Assembly (NCBI RefSeq): GCF_014253075.1
Contig: NZ_JACLZJ010000004.1
Location: forward strand, 282,878-346,877
Source: Ochrobactrum sp. CM-21-5
GTDB lineage: Bacteria; Pseudomonadota; Alphaproteobacteria; Rhizobiales; Rhizobiaceae
Length of the DNA: 64,000 nt
Reading direction: 5' to 3'
The translations under genes and the position numbers were made by a program. Of this stretch, positions 53,395 to 62,165 are shown piece after piece. Every line of letters begins with the position of its first letter. Positions within the stretch are counted from its first letter, which is position 1. Under the pieces are notes generated by a model, which had not been told where the DNA came from, did not search any database, and saw only the letters and a list, made by a program, of their open reading frames with translations.

Positions 53395-54054
53395 ATGCAG
53401 ATCGATTGCGATAAAAATCTCGCGATACGGCAATCCATTGTCGATGTGATGCGATCTTTCGAGGAGCAAGGATTCAATCACGGCAGCAGCGGCAATATCA
53501 GCGTGCGGGAAGACGAGAATATCTGGGTGACGCCGACAGGGGCAACGTCCAAAATGAATCCGCAGGATATGAGCTTCGTCTCCCTCGACGGTAATCATTT
53601 GAAGGGCAAAATTCCGTCAAGCGAATGGCGTATTCACACAGAGATCATGCGGGTTCATCCGGAAGCCGGGGCCGTGATTCATTCTCATGCCGATTCGTGT
53701 GTCGCGCTATCGTGCTTGCGCAAGCCTTTGCCGCCCTTTCATTATATGATCGCCTCTTTCGGAGGCAACGAAGTACCCTGTGCCGAATATCAGGTATTCG
53801 GGTCGGATGCGCTGGCCTATGAAATCGTGCGCGCGATGGGACATCATCGCGCTTGTTTGATGGCAAGCCACGGCATGGTGGTGTGGGGCAGAGACTTGGC
53901 CCATGCAACGCTTTTGGCGGAGAAACTCGAAACACTTGCAAAGCAATACATACTGGCTTGCCAGATTGGAGCGCCGGCGCTGCTTAGCGATGAAGAATTA
54001 GCAGAAGTTCGCGAACGTTACGGCTTTTATGGCAGCAAGCCCATGCCCCGTTAA
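53395..54054 (+). CDS. otnC: Class II aldolase (OtnC-like 3-oxo-tetronate-4-phosphate decarboxylase)
   Basis: A 219-residue class II aldolase/adducin fold with zinc ligands in AVIHSHADSCVALS (His-x-His) and SHGMVVWGRDLAHA, and the acid region SSEWRIHTEIMR. The family includes fuculose-phosphate aldolases; together with the OtnK-like kinase at 51946 the role is likely decarboxylation of a four-carbon 3-oxo-acid phosphate to dihydroxyacetone phosphate. CACGAGGAATGAACA gives AGG before ATG 53395. A strong terminator follows. Confidence 0.85.
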   Translation: MQIDCDKNLAIRQSIVDVMRSFEEQGFNHGSSGNISVREDENIWVTPTGATSKMNPQDMSFVSLDGNHLKGKIPSSEWRIHTEIMRVHPEAGAVIHSHADSCVALSCLRKPLPPFHYMIASFGGNEVPCAEYQVFGSDALAYEIVRAMGHHRACLMASHGMVVWGRDLAHATLLAEKLETLAKQYILACQIGAPALLSDEELAEVRERYGFYGSKPMPR

Positions 54055-54099
54055 ATTCTACGGAAACATATCTGCGGCGCTTCGACCTGCTATCCAATT

Positions 54100-54134
54100 A
54101 AAACCCGGTGCTGCTAAGCGGCACCGGGTTTTTG
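54100..54134. terminator. Terminator between class II aldolase and DMFase-like gene
   Basis: AAACCCGGTGC and GCACCGGGTTT form an 11-bp stem (54101-54111 / 54121-54131) with a short loop, followed by TTTGAG, and preceded by adenines, so it can serve both convergent genes. Confidence 0.88.
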
Positions 54135-54149
54135 AGATTTGTGCCCGGT

Positions 54150-55829
54150 TCAGCTTTTTTCCAGGCCTGATTGCTGGAAGCGATCAAGCACATTTCGAGT
54201 GATTGTGGTGGTGTAATCGCAATGGCGCTTCAGTCCCATGACCCATTCGCAAAGACCGGCTGTAACCACTTCGCCCTTGCCCTGGGTCATGGATACGAGC
54301 ATTCCTGAGCCATGGGCGAGCCGCTTTCGTGCGGATTCATAGCCATCCGGCGCCATCTCACAAATGCCGCGCAGATCGCTGTCGCGAATATAATAGCGCT
54401 GCCCTTCTCCCTCGATTTCATACTCGTAAATGGAGGCCGGAGTCATCGCGAGAATTTCAATCTTGTCTGCGGACACGCCGTGCTCACTTACGGCATATGG
54501 AAAGCCATTTTGGATAGTATAATTGAGGCCATCCACTTCGTAGCCGAATATTTGTGCCTCATGGCCGAAAATATCGGCATAGCGCAGTTCCGTTCCTTCA
54601 AAGGCCCAGTGATCCGGACGATAGACGGTAAGGCCGCGTGAACCGCGCGGTGAAAAACCGCCCCAGCTTCCATACATGCCATTTTCGCCATTGACCCCGA
54701 CAGTTGAAGCGCCAGGCCAGTTGACCGCGCCGCTGGCCCAGTTGGCCGTGCAGAGGTGCTTTTGATCGGTCTGCATGATCGGGTCTTGCGTTGGAGCCTT
54801 TGTCTTCCAGCAAACCTGTGTCTGGCCGTCATTCTCGAGGCGGATCTGCCACAGAAAATTTCCGCCGAAACGAGCCATGTGACCACCGCGCGCAACAAAG
54901 TCTTCGACGGTTTTTCGCATATCCCATGACCAGTATTCGTCATGGCCTACTGTTACGAGGCAGTTATAATCGTCCAGAATAGCCGGATTGTAATGCAGAT
55001 CGGTTTGCGTGATATAATCGACCTGGAAGCCTTCAGCTTCGGCCCAGGTTACGAAGTGACGCTCATACTGAGCATAGCCGGCTGACGAATAATATTGCGA
55101 GAAACCCATCGTATAACCCCATTCCTTGGAGGGATAACGGGTCGCATCGCCCATGTCCTGCCAAGTTGGGTTGCACACGCGAGCTGCGCCCTTCGGCAAC
55201 CAGATCATTCCTTTGGACCATGGGCGGCGCAAGCTTAGTATTGGCGAGCCTTCATTCTTGTTTGGACCCCATGTTCCGAAATAATGGTTGGCGCCGCCCC
55301 AGTCATTATAGGCAGTCCACGTTCCGGTCGCGAACATCAGCAGAATGCGTCCTGACCGGGTTTTCTTCGTTGGGCGTACGACAACGAAATGATGCTGAAC
55401 GAAGCGTTCGCCGTCTGGGCGCATGCAAGTTGAAACGACCCGGTAAAAGCCCGAGCGTGCGTATTCAGGAATCTTCCAGCGATAGAGTACCGGCCAGTCG
55501 CAGCCATCCATATAGGCGGTTTCAGATGTCTTGCTGAAACTGCCGGGAAGATCGAATGCTTCATCCATCATTTGCGGCTTGTGGCCGTCTCGATAGATCT
55601 GGATCGACCATGTCTGGGCACTGGTGGAGCCGTGAAACTCAACGGTCTCACCGGGATCGTAAGACATTTTCTCAGTATAAACGAACACTTCAGGCAGGGC
55701 CGGGTCTTCACGCGGAAACTGGTATCGGTAGTCAGACAGAAAATGTTCGTCTGCGTAGCCCTTGCGAACCGCCCAGGGCTTGATCGCATGGGGGCCAATT
55801 TCGGGAAACTTGAATTTGTCGCCGGACAT
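54150..55829 (-). CDS. N,N-dimethylformamidase large subunit-like protein
   Basis: A 559-residue protein that resembles the large subunit of N,N-dimethylformamidase, an iron amidohydrolase that cleaves dimethylformamide to dimethylamine and formate. Recognisable: KMSYDPGETVEFHGSTSA, FATGTWTAYNDWGGAN, VTVGHDEYWSWDMRK (the HDE has the spacing of the known iron-binding His and Glu) and VARGGHMARFGGNFLWQIR. Known large subunits are about 760 residues with a small subunit beside them; this one lacks about 200 N-terminal residues and no small-subunit gene is seen. So the substrate may be a different N-substituted amide. It is the last gene after the aminotransferase and GntR genes. Confidence 0.8.
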   Translation of the reverse strand: MSGDKFKFPEIGPHAIKPWAVRKGYADEHFLSDYRYQFPREDPALPEVFVYTEKMSYDPGETVEFHGSTSAQTWSIQIYRDGHKPQMMDEAFDLPGSFSKTSETAYMDGCDWPVLYRWKIPEYARSGFYRVVSTCMRPDGERFVQHHFVVVRPTKKTRSGRILLMFATGTWTAYNDWGGANHYFGTWGPNKNEGSPILSLRRPWSKGMIWLPKGAARVCNPTWQDMGDATRYPSKEWGYTMGFSQYYSSAGYAQYERHFVTWAEAEGFQVDYITQTDLHYNPAILDDYNCLVTVGHDEYWSWDMRKTVEDFVARGGHMARFGGNFLWQIRLENDGQTQVCWKTKAPTQDPIMQTDQKHLCTANWASGAVNWPGASTVGVNGENGMYGSWGGFSPRGSRGLTVYRPDHWAFEGTELRYADIFGHEAQIFGYEVDGLNYTIQNGFPYAVSEHGVSADKIEILAMTPASIYEYEIEGEGQRYYIRDSDLRGICEMAPDGYESARKRLAHGSGMLVSMTQGKGEVVTAGLCEWVMGLKRHCDYTTTITRNVLDRFQQSGLEKS

Positions 55830-55933
55830 TGTTGAGATTCCTCCTTAAATCAAAACATCGCATATTGGCGAGACACCCGCCAAGGATAAGGGGGCAAAGT
55901 ATCGGCGACTGACTTGTGCGAGAAATCATGCTC

Positions 55934-56614
55934 TCAAGCTGCGACTTCTTGCTCGTAGGATTTGAGACGTTTCACAAGTGCAGCGCCGCCTTCGATGAGG
56001 TCGAGCTGAATGGCAAGGCGCAATGAATAGCTGTCACGATTGCGCAGCGCCGACAGGATGTTTTCATGCTGGTGAGGGCCGGAATAACGCGGCCGCGCTC
56101 TGGGGTATAGTTCCGATAGCAAAGGGCCGATACGGATCCAGAGGCTTTCGAGCATATCCACCAGATGTGGCATTTCACATTTACTATAAAGCCCGAAATG
56201 GAAATCCGAGTTTATTTGCAGCGCCGCCGCCCAATCCTCGCTTCGCTCGGCAGCGAGAAGATCACGATGCTTGGCATCCAGCGTCGCGATATCTTCTTCC
56301 GTGATATTGGTAAGAGCACGCTCGGCTGCCAATGGCTCAAGCAGTAGACGCATCGCGCGAATTTCATCGTATTCCGCCAGACTCAACCGGCGAACGCGAA
56401 TGTAAAAGCGAGGCTTGATTTCGATTGCGCCATCGCGGGCCAATTGCATAAGTGCTTCTCGAACAGGCGTTTCCGAGGTACCCAGAGACTGGGCAAGTTG
56501 ACGAACCTTGAACCGCTGATGCGGCTTGAATTGCGCCCTCAACAAGCCCGACTTGAGCTGTTGATAGACGGAATCCGAAAGATTGCCTTTGTCGTCACTC
56601 ACCTGTTCGCTCAT
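55934..56614 (-). CDS. GntR/FCD-family regulator of the amide cluster
   Basis: A 226-residue regulator: winged helix in residues 10-75 (RQLAQSLGTSETPVREALMQLARDG), FCD domain with NSDFHFGLYSKCEMPHL and HQHENILSALRNRD as metal/ligand signatures. It lies 10 bp after the aminotransferase gene and 104 bp before the DMFase-like gene. The C-terminus SYSLRLAIQLDLIEGGAALVKRL is almost the same as that of the partial regulator at the end of the window. TGATATATCA palindromes in the divergent promoter at 57860-58134 are the likely targets. Confidence 0.9.
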   Translation of the reverse strand: MSEQVSDDKGNLSDSVYQQLKSGLLRAQFKPHQRFKVRQLAQSLGTSETPVREALMQLARDGAIEIKPRFYIRVRRLSLAEYDEIRAMRLLLEPLAAERALTNITEEDIATLDAKHRDLLAAERSEDWAAALQINSDFHFGLYSKCEMPHLVDMLESLWIRIGPLLSELYPRARPRYSGPHQHENILSALRNRDSYSLRLAIQLDLIEGGAALVKRLKSYEQEVAA

Positions 56615-56623
56615 ATTGCTTCC

Positions 56624-57859
56624 TTATTTGACGGAAATAGCTTTGAAGGCGTCCTCCGTTCTGCAAAGCGCATCGTCAATAACTTCGTCCGTGTGTGCGC
56701 AAGATATGAACATGTTATGCTTGTGGTGCAGATAAACGCCGCGCTTTAGCGTTTCGCTGCAGAAGCGTGCACCAAGCTGCGTATCGACATCTCCGACGAA
56801 CTGCACAAGCGGCATGACAGCCGGACCGGTTTGCAGGAGTTCGAAACCATACTGACGCGCCTGTGCATCAAGACCGCTGCGAAGGCGGTCGCCAGCATGT
56901 TTCATGCGAGCAGGCCCGTCGATACGCTTCAGTTCCTTGATCGTAGCTACGGCTGCGGCCATCGATGCGCCGCCATACCAGAAAGAGCCGGTCATATAGG
57001 CTTGACCTGCCGCTCCGCGGAAGCGGTTGTTACCGGTAACTGCTGCCAGAGAATAACCATTGGCGATCGCTTTCGAGTAGGCCGCCATGTCCGGCTCAAC
57101 GCCAGTGCCGCGCCAGCTTCCACCCAGATCAATACGGAAGCCTCCTCGAACGTCGTCCAGAATAAGCGCTGCGCCAACTGCATCGCAAAGCGTACGCGCC
57201 GCATGTGCGAACTCTTTTGTCGGCGATTCCTGCGGTATTGCGAGGTCGTGCTTGAATGCCGAAACGAGAATTGCTGCGAGATCTTCGCCTGCTTCCTTGG
57301 CTGCGGCGGTCAGGCTTTCCACGTCGTTATAGACATAATGAATGAGATGAGCGCGATCTTCCGATGTTACGCCTACGAGAGATGGCGTGCACCAAGGAAC
57401 AGCGCCGTGATAGGCACCCTTGGCGACCAAAATCTTGCGGCGCTTTGTCGTCCCGCGTGCAATGGTAACGCAGCTCGTGGTGGCGTCGGTTCCGTTCTTC
57501 TGAAGTAAGGCCCAGTCAGCATGTGGTACTGTGTCAACGAGGAGCTCAGCCAGTTCTACAGCATGCGCGGTGGGGCCGTTGAGGCAATCGCCCGCCTGTA
57601 TCTGGCCGAGTGCGGCCGCATCGACAACTGCGTTGCGGTGGCCCAGAATGATCGGACCCCATGCGCACATGAAGTCGATATAGCTATTCCCATTGGCGTC
57701 TGTGACATGAGCGTCTTTGCCGCTGGCAAAATATTGCGGGTACCCTTCCGGAAGAGCTGAAGCTCGCTGGTGCCCCCACATGCCATTCGGAATTACGCGC
57801 TCGGCGCGTTCCCGCAACTTTGCATCCGACGTTTTGACCGGAATCGAATGAGCATCCAT
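56624..57859 (-). CDS. Class III aminotransferase (GSA-aminomutase-like)
   Basis: A 411-residue PLP enzyme of fold type I: IDFMCAWGPIILGHRNAVVD near the front, KILVAKGAYHGAVPWCTP (phosphate-binding and GYHG-like part), LILDDVRGGFRIDLGGSW with the PLP Asp, and YSKAIANGYSLAAVTG with the catalytic Lys. The sequence is closer to glutamate-1-semialdehyde aminomutase-like than to GABA transaminase. Heme-type hemL seems unlikely because of the context. In this cluster it may take an amino group from an imported amine or amino acid. It heads the leftward unit and starts near the operator at 57913. Confidence 0.85.
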   Translation of the reverse strand: MDAHSIPVKTSDAKLRERAERVIPNGMWGHQRASALPEGYPQYFASGKDAHVTDANGNSYIDFMCAWGPIILGHRNAVVDAAALGQIQAGDCLNGPTAHAVELAELLVDTVPHADWALLQKNGTDATTSCVTIARGTTKRRKILVAKGAYHGAVPWCTPSLVGVTSEDRAHLIHYVYNDVESLTAAAKEAGEDLAAILVSAFKHDLAIPQESPTKEFAHAARTLCDAVGAALILDDVRGGFRIDLGGSWRGTGVEPDMAAYSKAIANGYSLAAVTGNNRFRGAAGQAYMTGSFWYGGASMAAAVATIKELKRIDGPARMKHAGDRLRSGLDAQARQYGFELLQTGPAVMPLVQFVGDVDTQLGARFCSETLKRGVYLHHKHNMFISCAHTDEVIDDALCRTEDAFKAISVK

Positions 57860-57912
57860 TTTCCATAACTCCCGAAGAACGGCACAACTACTAATCGCAC
57901 CACGATAAAATA

Positions 57913-57922
57913 TGATATATCA
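57913..57922. promoter_or_regulatory. Candidate operator TGATATATCA (aminotransferase side)
   Basis: A 10-bp perfect palindrome in the context TATGATATATCAAAT, 54 bp before the aminotransferase start. Its inverse context ATTTGATATATCATT recurs at 58062-58071. Likely target of the GntR/FCD regulator encoded at 55934. Confidence 0.55.
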
Positions 57923-58061
57923 AATCAGAGCAATTCACCTGCGACATGTCAAGCGAGATTATGCACGGTTCACGAATTTTCGCGTTCCTCGGAGTATTTC
58001 CGTGTTTTTAATCTGTATTATTGCCATGAAGCCAAGGCCCTGTTGCCTTGCTTTTGATATT

Positions 58062-58071
58062 TGATATATCA
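58062..58071. promoter_or_regulatory. Candidate operator TGATATATCA (importer side)
   Basis: The same palindrome, in inverted context, about 64 bp before the ATPase gene. It overlaps a possible promoter with TTGCTT (58048-58053) and CATTAT (58070-58075), so binding should block transcription. A preceding TTTTGATATT adds a half-site. Confidence 0.55.
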
Positions 58072-58134
58072 TTATGGGCAAGGACGCAGGTGGCGGGCTA
58101 AGGTGAGGTTAATCAGAAAATTTTAGGGGAAAGT

Positions 58135-59211
58135 ATGGATAAGCGAAACAGCTTGCCCGATTCAGGACTGGGTATAAGCATCAAGGGTGTCACCAAAAAG
58201 TACGGCAACTTTACTGCGGTTGACGGCCTTGATATGGAGATTGCACCCGGAGAATTTCTGGCCTTACTAGGGCCTTCCGGATCAGGAAAGTCTACTATTC
58301 TGATGATGCTGGCAGGATTTGAACAGCCCGATAAAGGGCGGGTTCTTTTCGGCAGTCATGACTATACCCGCGTTCCGCCGCATAAGCGTAATATCGGCAT
58401 GGTGTTTCAGCACTATACTTTATTTCCCAATATGAGCGTGCTGGACAATGTGGCATTTCCTTTGAAGACGCGCGGTATGGAGCGTAGTCAGCGCCACCGA
58501 GTCGCCCGCGAAGCACTTGATCGTGTGAAGCTGGCGGATTTTGCAGGTCGCAGCCCTAAGCAGTTGTCGGGTGGGCAACAACAGCGGGTCGCACTTGCAC
58601 GCGCTATTGTTTATTCGCCGCACGTTCTCTTGATGGATGAACCGCTTTCGGCGCTCGACAAAAATCTGCGTGAAGAGATGCAGATCGAGATAAAACGCCT
58701 ACATACCGAGCTCGGAATGACCATCGTATTCGTCACCCACGATCAGGGCGAGGCCCTTACAATGGCCAATAGGGTAGCAATCCTGCAGAGTGGACATATC
58801 CAGCAGATTGCGGGTGCGCGAGAACTTTATAACCGCCCGGCAAATCTCTTCTCCGCCGGATTTATTGGCGAAATGAATTTGATCCCGATCGTCTGGGATG
58901 GCCGTATGGCACGGGCGGCGGATGGTACGACTGTGCCGATTCCAAGTGAAAACATCATGAATGCGCCGTCCGGTGAAGCGCTGCTGGCCATTCGCCCCGA
59001 ACGGTTGGCACCGTCTCAGCAGGGACTCGAAATCACCGTCCGGGATGTCATTTACGCGGGTCCGGATACAGCGATTCTGGGGGCAATGGCTGACGGGACA
59101 GAACTGCGCGCCCGGCTGGCGAGCGCTGCGCTTCCCGATGTCCGCAGTGGCCAGAAACTCCGTCTGGGTTTTGCGCCTGAAGCGGGCCTGATCTACCGCC
59201 GTGCGGGGTGA
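58135..59211 (+). CDS. ABC importer ATPase, PotA type (amide cluster)
   Basis: A 358-residue ATPase: Walker A GPSGSGKSTILM, Q-loop MVFQHYTLFPNMSV, signature [14 protein letters not shown], Walker B HVLLMDEPLSALDK and FVTHDQGEALTMANR, then a TOBE domain (LLAIRPERLAPSQQ). Spermidine/putrescine-type branch. GGGGAAAGT precedes ATG 58135. It begins the rightward unit ATPase, permease, permease, receptor. Confidence 0.9.
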   Translation: MDKRNSLPDSGLGISIKGVTKKYGNFTAVDGLDMEIAPGEFLALLGPSGSGKSTILMMLAGFEQPDKGRVLFGSHDYTRVPPHKRNIGMVFQHYTLFPNMSVLDNVAFPLKTRGMERSQRHRVAREALDRVKLADFAGRSPKQLSGGQQQRVALARAIVYSPHVLLMDEPLSALDKNLREEMQIEIKRLHTELGMTIVFVTHDQGEALTMANRVAILQSGHIQQIAGARELYNRPANLFSAGFIGEMNLIPIVWDGRMARAADGTTVPIPSENIMNAPSGEALLAIRPERLAPSQQGLEITVRDVIYAGPDTAILGAMADGTELRARLASAALPDVRSGQKLRLGFAPEAGLIYRRAG

Positions 59212-59215
59212 GGCC

Positions 59216-60082
59216 ATGTTGAAAATATTGTTTGAGCCGGATGGTCGTAAACTATCCAAAGGTGGGATGCTTGTTCTCTTACTTCCCTTCTTCTCGCTGC
59301 TGCTGCTGTTTTTCATCTACCCACTGGTAAATCTGCTTGCCTTATCGGTGACGGAGCCAACCGTATCGTTGCACAACTATCAACGCGTCTTTTCCAATCC
59401 TGTCTATCTGACTGTTCTGGGGCGTACTGTCCTGACAGCTGCTCTGGTCAGTATCATTGCATTGCTGATGGCCTATCCGGTGGCCTGGCTTATGGCGCAT
59501 TCCAGCGGACCGAAGCTGATTTTCATCACGGCATGCATATTGCTGCCATTCTGGTCGTCAGTTCTTGTGCGTACTGCTGCCTGGGCCGTCTTGTTACAGC
59601 GTAATGGGTTGATCAATCAGGGGCTCAGCCAAGTTGGGTTGATCGATCAACCATTGAAGCTGCTCTATACACAGACCGCCGTTCTTATCGCCATGACACA
59701 TGTGCTTCTACCCTTTGTAGTGCTGCCAATCTACGGGGCGATTCGCAATGTGCCGCGCGATTATGGCCGCGCTGCTGCGATACTGGGTGCAGGACCGATC
59801 CGCACATTCTTCGAGGTTATCTTTCCTCTGACCCTGCCAGGGGTGATTGGCGGCATGATCCTTACGTTCCTGACCGCGCTGGGCTACTTCATCACGCCTT
59901 CGCTTCTCGGTTCGCCAAAGGAAATGATGATAGCAACCCTCATATCGCAACAATTGCGCGAAACGCTGGACTGGCCATTTGCTGCGGCACTGGTGGGCAT
60001 ACTCACACTATTGGTGACGACCGTTACCCTGCTGTTCAGTCGTGTCTTCAGGTTCAACCGGATGATGGGAGGCAGCGCATGA
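59216..60082 (+). CDS. ABC importer permease, PotB type (amide cluster)
   Basis: About 288 residues, six membrane helices (first LVLLLPFFSLLLLFFIYPLV) and coupling loop GRAAAILGAGPIRTFFEVIFPLTLP. The ATG at 59216 follows GGGGTGAGGCC and lies just beyond the ATPase stop. The GTG at 59201 overlaps it and is less likely. Pairs with 60079-60882. Confidence 0.88.
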   Translation: MLKILFEPDGRKLSKGGMLVLLLPFFSLLLLFFIYPLVNLLALSVTEPTVSLHNYQRVFSNPVYLTVLGRTVLTAALVSIIALLMAYPVAWLMAHSSGPKLIFITACILLPFWSSVLVRTAAWAVLLQRNGLINQGLSQVGLIDQPLKLLYTQTAVLIAMTHVLLPFVVLPIYGAIRNVPRDYGRAAAILGAGPIRTFFEVIFPLTLPGVIGGMILTFLTALGYFITPSLLGSPKEMMIATLISQQLRETLDWPFAAALVGILTLLVTTVTLLFSRVFRFNRMMGGSA

Positions 60083-60882
60083 AAACCCGCAACCTGCTGC
60101 TCAATGCTTACGTGTATCTGGTTCTCTGCTTCCTTGTGGTGCCGATTCTAATCATTCTGCCAATGGCGTTCAGTGAAACAGATTATATCACGTTCCCTCC
60201 AAGAGGCTTTACCTGGCACTGGTTTGGGGCATTTTTTCGGTCTTCTCAGTGGATGGGCGCAACCGCATTCAGCGCAAAAATTGCGCTTTTTACGGCCATT
60301 GCAAGCGCGATCATCGGACTATGTGCAAGCTATGCGATTGTTCGCGGGAAGGGAGGGCTGGCAAAAGTTTTCCAGACTTTGCTGATCGGCCCTATTGTAG
60401 TTCCCCACATTGCTCTGGCCATCGCGCTCTATCTGGTGTTTCAGGCTGTTGGACTGACTGAGACGACGGCGGGCTATGTCATTGCCCATACAATTATCGC
60501 GTTGCCGTTTTGCGTTTTTACGATCGTGGCCGCTTTGTCTCAGGTTGATCCTGCGTTGGAGGATGCAGCAATGTGCTGCGGTGCCGATAGATTTTCAGCG
60601 TTTCGGGCTGTAACCCTGCCTCTGATCTGGCCCAACGTCCTGTCCGGCGCACTTTTCGCCTTCGTCATATCGTTCGACGAGCCGGTCATATCTTTCTTTC
60701 TCGCAGGCGTACGCGAAAAGACTCTGCCGCGAATGATGTTTGACGACATCGAGCAAAATCTGACACCGATGATTCCAGCAATAGCCGTGATGCTGACGCT
60801 TCTGTCCATTCTTGTGCTGGTCGGGGCTGCCGGACTTCGGGCGCTTGCTGCCCGGTCTCAAAAAGCCGTGTCCGATGAATAA
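60079..60882 (+). CDS. ABC importer permease, PotC type (amide cluster)
   Basis: A 267-residue permease with six helices, the first being YLVLCFLVVPILIILPMAFS, and the EAA-type loop EDAAMCCGADRFSAFRAVTLPLI. It starts four bases before the PotB-type stop (ATGA). A tail LRALAARSQKAVSDE is cytoplasmic. Confidence 0.88.
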   Translation: MKTRNLLLNAYVYLVLCFLVVPILIILPMAFSETDYITFPPRGFTWHWFGAFFRSSQWMGATAFSAKIALFTAIASAIIGLCASYAIVRGKGGLAKVFQTLLIGPIVVPHIALAIALYLVFQAVGLTETTAGYVIAHTIIALPFCVFTIVAALSQVDPALEDAAMCCGADRFSAFRAVTLPLIWPNVLSGALFAFVISFDEPVISFFLAGVREKTLPRMMFDDIEQNLTPMIPAIAVMLTLLSILVLVGAAGLRALAARSQKAVSDE

Positions 60883-60907
60883 TTAAAACAACCAAAGAGA
60901 GGGTGAC

Positions 60908-61960
60908 ATGACCAGAAAAACAACAACGCTAGCGATATTGGCCGGGCTTCTTTTAGCTTCGGGTGCTACCGGCGCAAAAGCCGCGGACAGCATTGTTTAT
61001 GCCACTACCGGCGGGCAGATGCGACTGACGCTTGAGCGGGAGTTCTATGCGCCTTTCGCATCGGTGAGCGGGACGGATGTCATTCCATTTGACATTGAAG
61101 TTCCTGATCAGTGGGCGCGTGTTGAAGCGATGAAGCGTACGGGAAAATTTGAATTCGATATAGTAACGGCGACAGGGCCTGATCTTGTCGATAAAGCCGA
61201 ACTTCTATTGACCATCGACTGCTCGAAACTACCCAATGTGGAATCCAAAGGTGTTGAAGGATCGTGCAAGGAAAAGGGCATCGCCCGAACCACCGGCGGC
61301 ATGCTGCTTACTTATGATACATCCGTCTACAAGGATAAAGCCCCGCAAACCTGGGCGGATTTCTGGGATGTGAAGACATTTCCGGGTCCGCGCGGGTTGC
61401 CTGATACGGGGGACCGTGACTGGTGGCTGCCAGCGATAGCATTGATTGCGGATGGTGTGCCACGCGACAAGGTTTTTCCGATGGATCTCGACCGGGCATA
61501 TAAAAAGCTGGATGAGATCAAGCCGCACATAAGTGTCTGGTGGAAGACAGGCAACCAAGTGGCGCAGATTATGCGCGATCAGGAGGTTGCAATGACTATG
61601 TCTTATTCCGGTCGGGCTCTGAGCGCCATGAATGATGGAGCTCCCTTCAATGTGAGCTGGAACGATGCGGTCATGGATACGGGATACTTTGCTATCCTCA
61701 AGGATGCACCAAATCCCGATGGCGCGTTGGAATTCATCAACTATTTCTATGGGCATGCCGAAGGGCATCCCGCGTTCATCAAAACGGCCAATTATGCCAC
61801 CCACTCCAAGGATGGCATTGCATTGCTTCCGAAAGGCGAACAAAAAAATTATGCGACTTCGCCCGAGAATTACAAACAGTTGCTGGTGCCTGACTTCGAA
61901 TGGATTGGCGAAAACCGGAGCATGCTCCGGGAACGCTGGCAGAACTGGCTGGCAGAGTAA
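60908..61960 (+). CDS. ABC importer substrate-binding protein, PotD type (amide cluster)
   Basis: A 350-residue periplasmic receptor. The start MTRKTTTLAILAGLLLASGATGAKA is a Sec signal peptide (abbreviated TTTLAILAGLLLASG, cleavage near AKAADS), and the mature protein has VYATTGGQMRLTLEREFY, GMLLTYDTSVYKDKAPQTW and AMTMSYSGRALSAM, typical of the polyamine-type group. The receptor order (after the permeases) is the common one for this family. The ligand is not known; the flanking amidase and DMFase-like genes suggest an amine or amide. Confidence 0.87.
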   Translation: MTRKTTTLAILAGLLLASGATGAKAADSIVYATTGGQMRLTLEREFYAPFASVSGTDVIPFDIEVPDQWARVEAMKRTGKFEFDIVTATGPDLVDKAELLLTIDCSKLPNVESKGVEGSCKEKGIARTTGGMLLTYDTSVYKDKAPQTWADFWDVKTFPGPRGLPDTGDRDWWLPAIALIADGVPRDKVFPMDLDRAYKKLDEIKPHISVWWKTGNQVAQIMRDQEVAMTMSYSGRALSAMNDGAPFNVSWNDAVMDTGYFAILKDAPNPDGALEFINYFYGHAEGHPAFIKTANYATHSKDGIALLPKGEQKNYATSPENYKQLLVPDFEWIGENRSMLRERWQNWLAE

Positions 61961-62007
61961 TTGGCTGTTGCCGGATCAAGCCTCTCTGAATAACTCCTAA
62001 TCAAAAA

Positions 62008-62039
62008 TAAAGCCGGCTCCCGTTTAGGGAGTCGGCTTT
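62008..62039. terminator. Terminator between importer and amidase
   Basis: AAAGCCGGCTCCC and GGGAGTCGGCTTT pair over 13 bp (one G-T) around GTTTA, between two convergent units. T-run is short (TTTA). It probably ends the rightward transcript. Confidence 0.72.
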
Positions 62040-62120
62040 ACAGACTCAACAGCATAGAATTCTAAAGGGTTTCTCAAGGATATGATAAAATGTGACGCGC
62101 TTTAATTCTTTGTTTTTACG

Positions 62121-62163
62121 CATGTTTTTATCCCGAAACCGGTTCCCACTTTTGGGAGACATG
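62121..62163. repeat. Intergenic palindromic repeat, AAACCGGTTCCCA core
   Basis: CATGTTTTTATCCCGAAACCGG... with CATG at both ends. It shares the 13-mer AAACCGGTTCCCA with the reverse complement of 39268-39318, and overlaps the region just after the amidase stop. It belongs to the same dispersed family, inferred from two copies here. Confidence 0.65.
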
Positions 62164-62165
62164 TT

